Below, piece by piece: positions 1-5,711 of a stretch of DNA of 5,711 nt. The translations under genes and the position numbers were made by a program. Each line of letters starts with the position of its first letter. Within the stretch, counting starts at the first letter, position 1. This DNA comes from Syntrophomonadaceae bacterium (lineage in GTDB: Bacteria > Bacillota > Dethiobacteria > DTU022), in the NCBI GenBank assembly GCA_007119335.1, contig SKPU01000001.1:1-5711 (forward strand), given 5' to 3'. The notes under the pieces were generated by a model. That model was not told the DNA's origin, made no database searches, and saw only the letters and a program-made list of their open reading frames with translations.

Positions 1-742
1 CTTTAATATATGTCCCCTTCATACCCAGCGACCGTGATTCAATAACTCCGGCGCTCTCAAATTTACGAAGAGCGTTGACAATCACCGAACGGGTTATGCC
101 AAGCTGATCGGCAATCTTGCTTGCCACCAGAAGACCTTCGTTACCACCAAGCTCTTCAAAGATATGTTCAACCGCTTCCAATTCAGAATATGATAAAGTT
201 GCTACCGCCAATTGAACAACTGCTTTATTCCGGGCTTCCTCCTCAATTTCATCTGATTTTGATCTGAGAATTTCCATTCCAACCACAGTAGCACCGGTTT
301 CAGCCAAAATCAAATCTTCTGCATCAAACAACTCGTTAAAACGAGCAAGTAACAAAGTACCCAGGCGCTCACCACCACCAAGAATTGGAATCACAGTGGT
401 AATTTTGTTGGTAAACAGGCACCTTTCCGAATCAATAAAAACACAATCGTTAGTTTTCTGACGTAAGTTTACGCGAGATTCGTCGTCTTTGAGTAAGAAT
501 TGATTATACTCTTCAGGGAAATGTCCTTCCTTAAGAACATTGTTAACCATAAGATCACATTCAAATTCATCAACCAACGACCATCCAAGTATTTTTCCTT
601 TCTTGCTGGCAATGTATACATTAGCATGAATAACATTTTTAAGGACCTCAGATACCTCCTTAAAATCAACATGCTGGCCTGCAGTTTGTTGCAAAATCTT
701 GTTAATCCGACGAGTTTTCTCTAACAAAGGAGAAGAAATCAC
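1..742 (-). CDS. codY: CodY, GTP-sensing global transcriptional regulator (3' end cut by window edge)
   Basis: CodY is a cytoplasmic DNA-binding repressor of Firmicutes. When GTP and branched-chain amino acids are plentiful it shuts down amino-acid biosynthesis, transport and other post-exponential genes. I translated this frame by hand: 247 codons are visible and the frame is open at base 1. The N-terminal GAF-type ligand domain starts around [12 protein letters not shown] (residues 6-17) and includes the FPEEY motif (75-79) and [12 protein letters not shown] (119-130). A helical linker contains [13 protein letters not shown] (165-177). The winged helix-turn-helix includes [20 protein letters not shown] (207-226), then the wing [13 protein letters not shown] (235-247). 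The B. subtilis protein has 259 residues, so about 12-16 C-terminal residues are missing. I chose the GTG at 742 because AGGTGA lies 5 nt upstream and the resulting N-terminus fits the family. It lies 31 nt after hslU and is last in the visible operon. Identification is very secure; the exact start is less so. Confidence 0.97.
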   Translation of the reverse strand, partial: MISSPLLEKTRRINKILQQTAGQHVDFKEVSEVLKNVIHANVYIASKKGKILGWSLVDEFECDLMVNNVLKEGHFPEEYNQFLLKDDESRVNLRQKTNDCVFIDSERCLFTNKITTVIPILGGGERLGTLLLARFNELFDAEDLILAETGATVVGMEILRSKSDEIEEEARNKAVVQLAVATLSYSELEAVEHIFEELGGNEGLLVASKIADQLGITRSVIVNALRKFESAGVIESRSLGMKGTYIK

Positions 743-744
743 GT

Positions 745-753
745 CCTTCACCT
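745..753 (-). promoter_or_regulatory. Ribosome binding site that decides the codY GTG start
   Basis: On the minus strand the bases AGGTGAAGG precede GTG at 742. AGGTGA matches the 3' part of the Shine-Dalgarno consensus and ends 5 nt before the start. The in-frame GTG at 751 has only AAAGG three bases upstream, which is too close. The in-frame TTG six codons into the gene has no purine-rich site at a usable distance. The 742 start is therefore favoured. Confidence 0.6.
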
Positions 754-773
754 ACCTTTCACCATTTTTCATT

Positions 774-2192
774 TTATAGTATATATTTACTTAAATCTTT
801 GTCTTTCACTACTTTATGCAATTTGCTTTGCACATAATCCCGATCTACTGTTAGGTCTTTTGAATCAACCTCGTTAGGAAGATCAAATGAGAGATCTTCT
901 AGTATCTTTTCCATAATTGTGTGCAATCGCCGCGCACCAATATTTTCCATCTCTTGATTCAGGTAACATGCTGTTTTAGCAATCTCCCCAATCGAATCTT
1001 CAGTAAAAGTTAATTTCACCCCTTCCGTCTCCAACAATGCTTTATACTGTTTAATCAAAGCATTGCTTGGTTCGGTAAGAATCTGCTTAAAATCTTCTTC
1101 TGTTAAACTGTTTAGTTCAACCCTGATTGGAAATCTGCCCTGCAGTTCTGGAATCAAGTCAGACGGTTTAGTCATATGAAATGCACCAGCTGCAATAAAC
1201 AAAATATGGTCAGTTTTTACAGAACCGTGCTTTGTTACAACGGTAGAACCTTCAACAATCGGCAAGATGTCCCGTTGAACTCCTTCTCTGGAAACATCAG
1301 GACCAGATCCATGATAATCTTTACCGGCAATTTTGTCAATTTCGTCAAGAAAAATTATTCCCAACTGTTCAGCTCTTTTGAGAGCTTCACTGGTTACAGC
1401 ATCCATATCAATCAGCCGCTGGGCTTCTTCCTGCTCTAAAATCTTTCTCGCCTCCGCCACAGGAACCCTGCGTTTCTTTTTTTTAGTTGGCATGATGTTT
1501 CCCAGAACATCCTGCAAATTGATGCCCATCTCTTCCATACCGTGACCGCTGAACATGTCTCCAATAGGCGGCTTGCGTTCCTCAACCTCTACCTCAACCA
1601 TTTTTTCTTCAAGTTCACCGTTCAACAATCTTGCTTTGACCTTTTGTTGCTCCTCCCTGGACCGCTGCATTCTTTCCGTAAAATTTTCATCTTCCTCGCT
1701 GCTTTCTTCCTGGAGAGGAGCTGTTTGAAAAAGGAAACCAAGTGGATTGCCCGAATTTCGCGTTTTCTTGGGTAGAGGAGCGAGTAATTCAATCAATCTG
1801 GAATTTGCATTTTGAGTAGCTTTACCCTGAACTTCCTGTAAGCGTTCATTTTGGACAATTCTAACTGCGGTTTCCACAAGATCGCGAATCATCGATTCAA
1901 CATCGCGACCGATATAACCTACTTCGGTAAATTTAGAGGCCTCTACTTTTACAAAAGGAGCATTAACCAGACGGGCCAAGCGCCTGGCCAGTTCAGTTTT
2001 ACCTACTCCGGTCGGCCCGATCATGATAATATTCTTAGGCATAATCTCTTCTTGTAAATTTTCAGTCAGCTGCTGCCTCCGATACCTGTTGCGCAAAGCG
2101 ACTGCCACACAGCGCTTAGCATCATTCTGCCCAATAATATATTGATCCATTTCGCTAACTATTTCACGGGGAGTAAGTTCTTCTTGTGCCAT
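774..2192 (-). CDS. hslU: HslU (ClpY), ATPase subunit of the HslVU protease
   Basis: HslU is the hexameric AAA+ unfoldase that feeds substrates into the HslV peptidase in the cytoplasm. The 472 residues begin with the typical [17 protein letters not shown]. Walker A is GPTGVGKT (59-66). The pore loop GYIGRD lies at 92-97. The variable I-domain runs from about 110 to 245 and includes an acidic patch near 162-169 and a Lys/Arg run at 237-242. Walker B is IIFLDEID (279-286). The arginine finger is R353 in GRFPIRVEL. Sensor 2 is R421 in GARRLHT. The C-terminal tail DLSKYIL resembles the E. coli tail that docks into HslV. Length is close to B. subtilis ClpY (about 467) and longer than E. coli HslU (443), the difference lying mainly in the I-domain. 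An in-frame TAG two codons upstream (2196-2198) excludes a longer start. It follows hslV after 21 nt, as expected for partner subunits. Confidence 0.98.
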   Translation of the reverse strand: MAQEELTPREIVSEMDQYIIGQNDAKRCVAVALRNRYRRQQLTENLQEEIMPKNIIMIGPTGVGKTELARRLARLVNAPFVKVEASKFTEVGYIGRDVESMIRDLVETAVRIVQNERLQEVQGKATQNANSRLIELLAPLPKKTRNSGNPLGFLFQTAPLQEESSEEDENFTERMQRSREEQQKVKARLLNGELEEKMVEVEVEERKPPIGDMFSGHGMEEMGINLQDVLGNIMPTKKKKRRVPVAEARKILEQEEAQRLIDMDAVTSEALKRAEQLGIIFLDEIDKIAGKDYHGSGPDVSREGVQRDILPIVEGSTVVTKHGSVKTDHILFIAAGAFHMTKPSDLIPELQGRFPIRVELNSLTEEDFKQILTEPSNALIKQYKALLETEGVKLTFTEDSIGEIAKTACYLNQEMENIGARRLHTIMEKILEDLSFDLPNEVDSKDLTVDRDYVQSKLHKVVKDKDLSKYIL

Positions 2193-2213
2193 ATACTAAT
2201 TAATGCATCCCTT
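2193..2213 (-). other. hslV-hslU junction with poorly placed ribosome binding site
   Basis: The only purine-rich match is GAAGGG ending at 2209, which leaves 16 nt before the hslU ATG at 2192; 5-10 nt is usual. An ATG at 2206-2208 directly abuts this site but encodes only Met-His before TAA, so it is not a gene. The rest of the spacer is AT-rich (TTAATTAGTAT). Ribosomes ending on hslV may restart at hslU by translational coupling; this is inference. Confidence 0.45.
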
Positions 2214-2744
2214 CTAAATTTCTTCGATAATTATTGAATCATTTGTGTAAACACAAATTTCAGCAGCAATTCTCAGGGCTTCTCCGGCAATTTTACCCGG
2301 AGGCAGGTCAGCATTACAGACCAGAGCTTTGGCTGCAGCCTGAGCATATGGGGCCCCGGAGCCAATAGCTGCTATACCGTCATCAGGTTCAATAACTTCA
2401 CCGGTTCCTGAAATTAGCAGTAAACTATCTTCGCTGGCTACTACAAGTAATGCTTCAAGTCTTCTAAGAACCCGGTCAGTGCGCCATTCTTTGGCCAGCT
2501 CGACAGCTGCCCGGGCTAAATTGCCCTGGTAACTTTCCAGTTTCCCTTCAAATTTTTCACACAGGGTCAGGGAGTCGGCTACCGCACCGGCAAAACCGGC
2601 AATAACTTTTCCTTCATAAAGCCTGCGCACTTTACGCGCTCCATGCTTAATAATAGTACTGTTACCAAAAGTTACCTGCCCATCACCGGCTACGGCAACT
2701 TTGTTTCCCAATCTAATCGCTACTATGGTTGTTCCTTCAAACAT
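2214..2744 (-). CDS. hslV: HslV (ClpQ/CodW), threonine peptidase subunit of the HslVU protease
   Basis: HslV is the proteasome-beta-like peptidase whose double hexameric ring degrades proteins delivered by HslU. The 176 residues begin MFEG followed by TTIVAIR. By family knowledge the prosegment is removed so that Thr5 becomes the N-terminal nucleophile. Other conserved elements are [10 protein letters not shown] (19-28, with D21), ARKVRRLY (36-43, with K38 matching the E. coli active-site Lys33), the GFAG loop (50-53), [12 protein letters not shown] (79-90), [12 protein letters not shown] (112-123), GSG (128-130, with S129) and the C-terminal EICVYTND. All expected active-site residues are present. 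B. subtilis CodW instead has an N-terminal extension and uses a serine; this protein has the ordinary Thr form. The gene lies 20 nt after xerC and directly before hslU. Start choice is supported by AAAGGG 10 nt upstream. Confidence 0.98.
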   Translation of the reverse strand: MFEGTTIVAIRLGNKVAVAGDGQVTFGNSTIIKHGARKVRRLYEGKVIAGFAGAVADSLTLCEKFEGKLESYQGNLARAAVELAKEWRTDRVLRRLEALLVVASEDSLLLISGTGEVIEPDDGIAAIGSGAPYAQAAAKALVCNADLPPGKIAGEALRIAAEICVYTNDSIIIEEI

Positions 2745-2754
2745 GAGTTTAACG

Positions 2755-2760
2755 CCCTTT
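2755..2760 (-). promoter_or_regulatory. Ribosome binding site of hslV
   Basis: AAAGGG on the minus strand lies 10 nt before the hslV ATG at 2744, just after the xerC stop codon. It is a moderate Shine-Dalgarno match at slightly long spacing. It supports the ATG that leaves a four-residue prosegment before the catalytic threonine. Confidence 0.5.
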
Positions 2761-2764
2761 AAAT

Positions 2765-3667
2765 TTAGTTCCGGGGGAAAGCTGATCGATAGACTTCACT
2801 TAATCTTTCCCGGGTCACATGTGTATAAATCTGAGTGGTTGATATGGTGGCATGGCCCAGCAATTCCTGAACCACTCTTATATCAGCGCCTCCCTCAAGC
2901 AAATGCGTCGCAAATGAATGTCTTAAAGAATGAGGGCTAATATCCTCTTTATGAGATACCCTTTGAATATATTTTCTAAAATTATCACGCACACCTCGAT
3001 CACTCAAAGGATCTCCGTATTTATTCAAAAACAGTTCGTCATAAACCCGCTGATTTTTATTTTTTGCAACTAAAGCCGGGCGTATTCTTTGCAGGTACTC
3101 ATCTAACAATCCGGCAGCGACTTTACCAATCGGCACAATACGCTCCTTTTTCCCTTTACCGTAAAGCTTGACCAATCTGTCTTCCAGCTGTAAAGAGTGA
3201 ATATGTAAATTAACCAGTTCACCCACCCGCAGGCCGGAAGAGTAAATTAATTCATAAATTGTCCGATCCCGAAAACCCAAATCTGTTCCACTATCAGGCG
3301 CTTCCAACAAAGCTATTACTTCGTGGGGATACATAAACCGGGGCAAGCTTTTTTCGATCTTGGGTCGGGCTACTGTAGACCATTTTCCACTTTTAACCTG
3401 ATCTTCTTTTTGTAAATAAAATAAAAAAGAACGCGTGGCAGACAATTTACGCGCAATAGAGCGTCGAGAATAACCCTTTGCCTTCAACCAGGCCAAATAG
3501 CGCCGCAATGTAAGATGGTCTATTGCCTGCAAGCTTTCCGACCTGATGTCTTCCAGGCCGAGGAAATGCATAATATCATTTCTGTAAGCCTGCAGGGTCA
3601 AAGGTGATGCATTCTTGCTAACGTTAAGATAAGCCATGAAACGCTCAAGCCAATCATTGATAACCAT
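2765..3667 (-). CDS. xerC: XerC-type tyrosine recombinase (CodV-like)
   Basis: XerC-type recombinases act at the chromosomal dif site, with a XerD-type partner, to resolve chromosome dimers. The 300 residues have the normal family length. The N-terminal SAM-like core-binding domain covers about residues 1-87, including [16 protein letters not shown] (21-36) and a [18 protein letters not shown] helix region (64-81). The catalytic domain starts near 105. The complete catalytic set is visible: R147 in SSGLRVGE, K171 in GKGKKER, H246 and R249 in SPHSLRH, H272 in LLGHA, and the nucleophile Y281 in QIYTHV. The position in the topA-hslVU-codY cluster identifies it with B. subtilis codV, rather than a phage or transposon integrase or XerD. 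No attachment site or dif-like sequence is seen nearby. The start ATG has only a short GGTG as ribosome site, 7 nt upstream, and this lies inside a predicted hairpin. Confidence 0.95.
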   Translation of the reverse strand: MVINDWLERFMAYLNVSKNASPLTLQAYRNDIMHFLGLEDIRSESLQAIDHLTLRRYLAWLKAKGYSRRSIARKLSATRSFLFYLQKEDQVKSGKWSTVARPKIEKSLPRFMYPHEVIALLEAPDSGTDLGFRDRTIYELIYSSGLRVGELVNLHIHSLQLEDRLVKLYGKGKKERIVPIGKVAAGLLDEYLQRIRPALVAKNKNQRVYDELFLNKYGDPLSDRGVRDNFRKYIQRVSHKEDISPHSLRHSFATHLLEGGADIRVVQELLGHATISTTQIYTHVTRERLSEVYRSAFPRN

Positions 3668-3755
3668 ATCGCAACACCGATATTATCCTAACACAACTAT
3701 TCCAGTGTTGCAAGTGAATATAATGGTTTTTTTAAAAATTCCACCTATTCAAACC
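3668..3755 (-). other. topA-xerC spacer, usual site of trmFO
   Basis: This 88-nt gap is the longest in the block. Read on the minus strand it starts with an AT-rich stretch containing TTTTTAAAAAAA, then carries the xerC leader hairpin. No coding sequence or trmFO remnant can be recognised in it. There is no GC-rich stem followed by a T-run, so I see no intrinsic terminator between topA and xerC. No convincing promoter was found either. Confidence 0.6.
3669..3713 (-). promoter_or_regulatory. Candidate RNA hairpin covering the xerC ribosome binding site
   Basis: On the transcript, UUGCAACACUGG (3713-3702) can pair with UCGGUGUUGCGA (3680-3669). This makes 12 contiguous pairs: nine Watson-Crick, including a perfect 7-bp GCAACAC/GUGUUGC core, and three G-U wobbles, closing a 21-nt loop. 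The 3' arm includes the only Shine-Dalgarno-like bases of xerC (GGUG, 3678-3675) and ends one base before its AUG. A weaker alternative, AACAC (3709-3705) with GUGUU (3694-3690), would leave the ribosome site free. The pairing is seen in the sequence; a role in restraining xerC translation is inferred. Confidence 0.4.
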
Positions 3756-5711
3756 TTAATTGCTTAAAATATTTCGGCTTCCCGCGGCAGCTTCCTGTTC
3801 TTCCAGGTTATGCTCGTAGAAACACTCTTTGTTCGAGCAGCGGGCTAAAGTTTCTTTGCTCTTTCTGTGTTCCGCCAGCAGCGCCCCACACTGGGGACAA
3901 TCTTCCGGGAGAGGTTTTTTCCATAGTGAAAAGTCACAGTCTGGATAATTTTCGCAACCGTAAAATGTGCGACCTTTCTTAGTTCTCAGTTCAACAATCA
4001 TTCCACCGTCACACGGGCAGTGCACACCCGTTTCTTGAACAACTTTCTTGGTGAACCTGCATTCAGGAAAGGCTGGACAGGCCAGAAAACGGCCAAAGCG
4101 GCCATGTTTATAAACAAGATGCTCACTGCAATGAGGACAGGTCTCAACACTGTACTCCGGTTTCATCTCTACTTTTTCTATCTTTTGATCCGCCTCTTCC
4201 AACCGGTCTTTAAAATAACCTTCGTAAAACTTTTTTAATACCGTCAGGCGTTCTTGTTTTCCTTCTTCAATTTCATCTAACTGATCCTCTAAACTGGCGG
4301 TGAAATCGACATCTATTATTTCAGGAAAATAGTTGATCATTAGCTGAACAACTACAATTCCAATTTCAGTCGGCAAAAAGGCCTTGTTTTCTTTAACTAC
4401 ATAGCCGCGGCTCTGAATAGTTTCAATAATCGGACTGTATGTACTGGGCCTGCCGATTCCTTTTTCTTCTAGAGTCCTGATTAACGATGCTTCGTTATAG
4501 CGGGGAGGCGGCTTGGTAAAATGCTGATCAGAAATCAGTTCCAGGAGCTTTAAATCCTGACCTTCTTCCAGATCAGGCAAATATGCATCCTCATCTCCGT
4601 TATCAACCTGGTAAAGAATCAGAAAACCCGGAAAGCGTAAATTCGAACCATTAGCCTTAAAAGTATAGTCACCGGCCTTAATGTTGACCCGCACTTTGTC
4701 GTAGACAGCCGGGTTCATCTGAGCGGCCACAAGACGGTTCCAGATCAGCTTGTAAAGACGGTTCTGATCCCGGCTAAGGTGCTGTTTGATCAAGTCTGGC
4801 TTCCGCATAATAGAGGTCGGCCTGATTGCCTCGTGAGCCTCCTGGGCGCCTTTCCTGGTTTTGTACTCTGGCGGTTTGCCAGGCAGGTAATCTGCGCCAT
4901 ACCTGTTCTCGATCATGGTCCGGGCTTCGTCCTGTACCTGAATTGATACTTTCGTTGAATCGGTCCGGATATAAGTAATCAAACCGACGGTTTCACCGGA
5001 ACCGATATTAATACCCTCATAGAGCTGCTGAGCAAGATTCATGGTTTTACGACTGGTAAACCCAAGCTTGGCTGATGCTTCCTGCTGCAGGCTGCTGGTT
5101 GTAAAGGGGGGCAATGGATTCCTCTTGCGCTGACTGCGGGTAATCTTGTCAATAATAAATTTTTCATTTCTTACCGCTGTAAGAATATCTTCGACCTGAG
5201 CTTCGTTTTTAAGCTCAAGCTTGCTGCGCTTGTGACGATCAAGCTCAGCTTTAAATTTGCTGCCCCTTTGTTTATCCCCCAGGAGAGCATTTAAACTCCA
5301 GTACTCATTGGGAATAAAACTATCAATTTCATCCTCACGATCACAGATTAAGCGGACCGCCACTGACTGAACCCGGCCTGCGCTAAGTCCGCTCCTGATT
5401 TTACGCCACAGCAGAGGGCTGATCGAGTAGCCCACCAACCGGTCAAGTATTCGCCTGGCCTGCTGGGCATCAACCAGGTTGTAATCGATCTGCCGGGGAT
5501 TCTTAAAAGATTCCTTGACTGCTTCTTTGGTTATTTCATTAAACTCTACCCGGCAGGGTTGATCCTGATCGAGCTTAAGAGCTCTGCTGATATGCCAGCA
5601 GATCGCTTCTCCCTCCCGGTCCGGGTCGGCGGCTAGAAAAACCTTGTTTGCTTTTTTTGCGGCATCTTTCAATTCTTTTAATATTTTTCCCTTACCGCGG
5701 ATAGTGATATA
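3756..5711 (-). CDS. topA: DNA topoisomerase I, type IA (5' end cut by window edge)
   Basis: TopA relaxes negative supercoils by cutting one DNA strand through a phosphotyrosine link and passing the other strand. Visible are 651 residues; the frame is open at base 5711, where it reads YITIRGKGKILKEL, a segment normally about 55 residues into the protein. The Toprim start with its catalytic Glu is therefore outside the window. Positions below count from the TTG-encoded Leu at 5672, an internal codon, not a start. The Toprim acidic motif DPDREGE is at 16-22, SAGRVQSVAVRLI at 97-109, the catalytic Tyr is Y234 in LITYIRTDST, and EEKGIGRPSTY lies at 402-412. Three C-terminal four-Cys zinc ribbons follow: C512/C515/C532/C538, C552/C554/C573/C579 and C592/C595/C612/C617. 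This matches a full-length protein of about 700 residues, close to B. subtilis TopA (691). It is first in the visible block. Confidence 0.98.
   Translation of the reverse strand, partial: YITIRGKGKILKELKDAAKKANKVFLAADPDREGEAICWHISRALKLDQDQPCRVEFNEITKEAVKESFKNPRQIDYNLVDAQQARRILDRLVGYSISPLLWRKIRSGLSAGRVQSVAVRLICDREDEIDSFIPNEYWSLNALLGDKQRGSKFKAELDRHKRSKLELKNEAQVEDILTAVRNEKFIIDKITRSQRKRNPLPPFTTSSLQQEASAKLGFTSRKTMNLAQQLYEGINIGSGETVGLITYIRTDSTKVSIQVQDEARTMIENRYGADYLPGKPPEYKTRKGAQEAHEAIRPTSIMRKPDLIKQHLSRDQNRLYKLIWNRLVAAQMNPAVYDKVRVNIKAGDYTFKANGSNLRFPGFLILYQVDNGDEDAYLPDLEEGQDLKLLELISDQHFTKPPPRYNEASLIRTLEEKGIGRPSTYSPIIETIQSRGYVVKENKAFLPTEIGIVVVQLMINYFPEIIDVDFTASLEDQLDEIEEGKQERLTVLKKFYEGYFKDRLEEADQKIEKVEMKPEYSVETCPHCSEHLVYKHGRFGRFLACPAFPECRFTKKVVQETGVHCPCDGGMIVELRTKKGRTFYGCENYPDCDFSLWKKPLPEDCPQCGALLAEHRKSKETLARCSNKECFYEHNLEEQEAAAGSRNILSN

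Noticed and set aside
469..672. Minus-strand 67-residue frame
   Set aside because: It overlaps codY in another frame, and the codY frame gives a clear family protein across the whole stretch.
752..772. Six-codon frame MKNGER before codY as a possible leader peptide
   Set aside because: It lacks a ribosome binding site, overlaps the hslU stop region and shows no regulatory codon run. It is probably chance in an AT-rich junction.
2057..2071. CodY-box-like sequence AATTTTCAGTCAGCT
   Set aside because: It matches the 15-bp consensus AATTTTCWGAAAATT at 11 positions but lies inside hslU coding sequence, and one half of the palindrome is poor. The match is too weak to call an operator.
3681..3713. 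Possible promoter in the topA-xerC spacer (TTGCAA with GATAAT)
   Set aside because: The spacing is 20 nt and the -35 match only 4 of 6, so it is not convincing. The TTGAAT/TATATT pair further upstream is 24 nt apart, which is worse.
3725..3742. T7A5 tract after topA as a terminator
   Set aside because: It has no GC-rich stem before it in either direction, so it is only an AT-rich stretch.
500..4238. Several plus-strand open frames (500-724, 1176-1439, 1333-1545, 1542-1775, 1851-2057, 2701-2940, 4020-4238)
   Set aside because: All lie opposite well-conserved minus-strand genes, have no recognisable domains, and are explained as antisense shadows.
5670..5672. Apparent topA start codon
   Set aside because: It is an internal TTG (Leu). 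The frame stays open and family-like to base 5711, so the real start is outside the window.

Overview
This window is one co-directional gene block on the minus strand, read from high to low coordinates: topA (5' end cut by the window edge), xerC, hslV, hslU, codY (3' end cut by the other edge). The gene set and order match the conserved topA-(trmFO)-xerC/codV-hslV/codW-hslU/clpY-codY cluster of Firmicutes. CodY is essentially restricted to Firmicutes. The fairly AT-rich sequence, the Thr-type HslV and the clostridial look of CodY suggest an anaerobic clostridial-type lineage rather than Bacillus. That placement is an inference; no genus can be assigned.

Layout: topA occupies 3756-5711 and continues past the edge. 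An 88-nt spacer (3668-3755) holds a strong candidate hairpin over the xerC translation start. xerC (2765-3667), hslV (2214-2744), hslU (774-2192) and codY (1-742) follow, with gaps of 20, 21 and 31 nt. I see no terminator or convincing promoter between the genes, so polycistronic transcription is likely. The plus strand carries no credible gene, and no stretch longer than 300 nt lacks a gene.

The genes combine chromosome upkeep with stress and nutrient response. TopA relaxes negative supercoils. XerC resolves chromosome dimers together with a partner recombinase. HslV and HslU form an ATP-dependent two-part protease. CodY is the GTP- and branched-chain-amino-acid-responsive global repressor.

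I found no undescribed system. The points worth a second look are the absence of trmFO from its usual place between topA and xerC, the 12-bp hairpin covering the xerC ribosome-binding region, the lack of a well-placed Shine-Dalgarno for hslU, a ligand-pocket difference in CodY, and an unusual Cys spacing in one TopA zinc ribbon.
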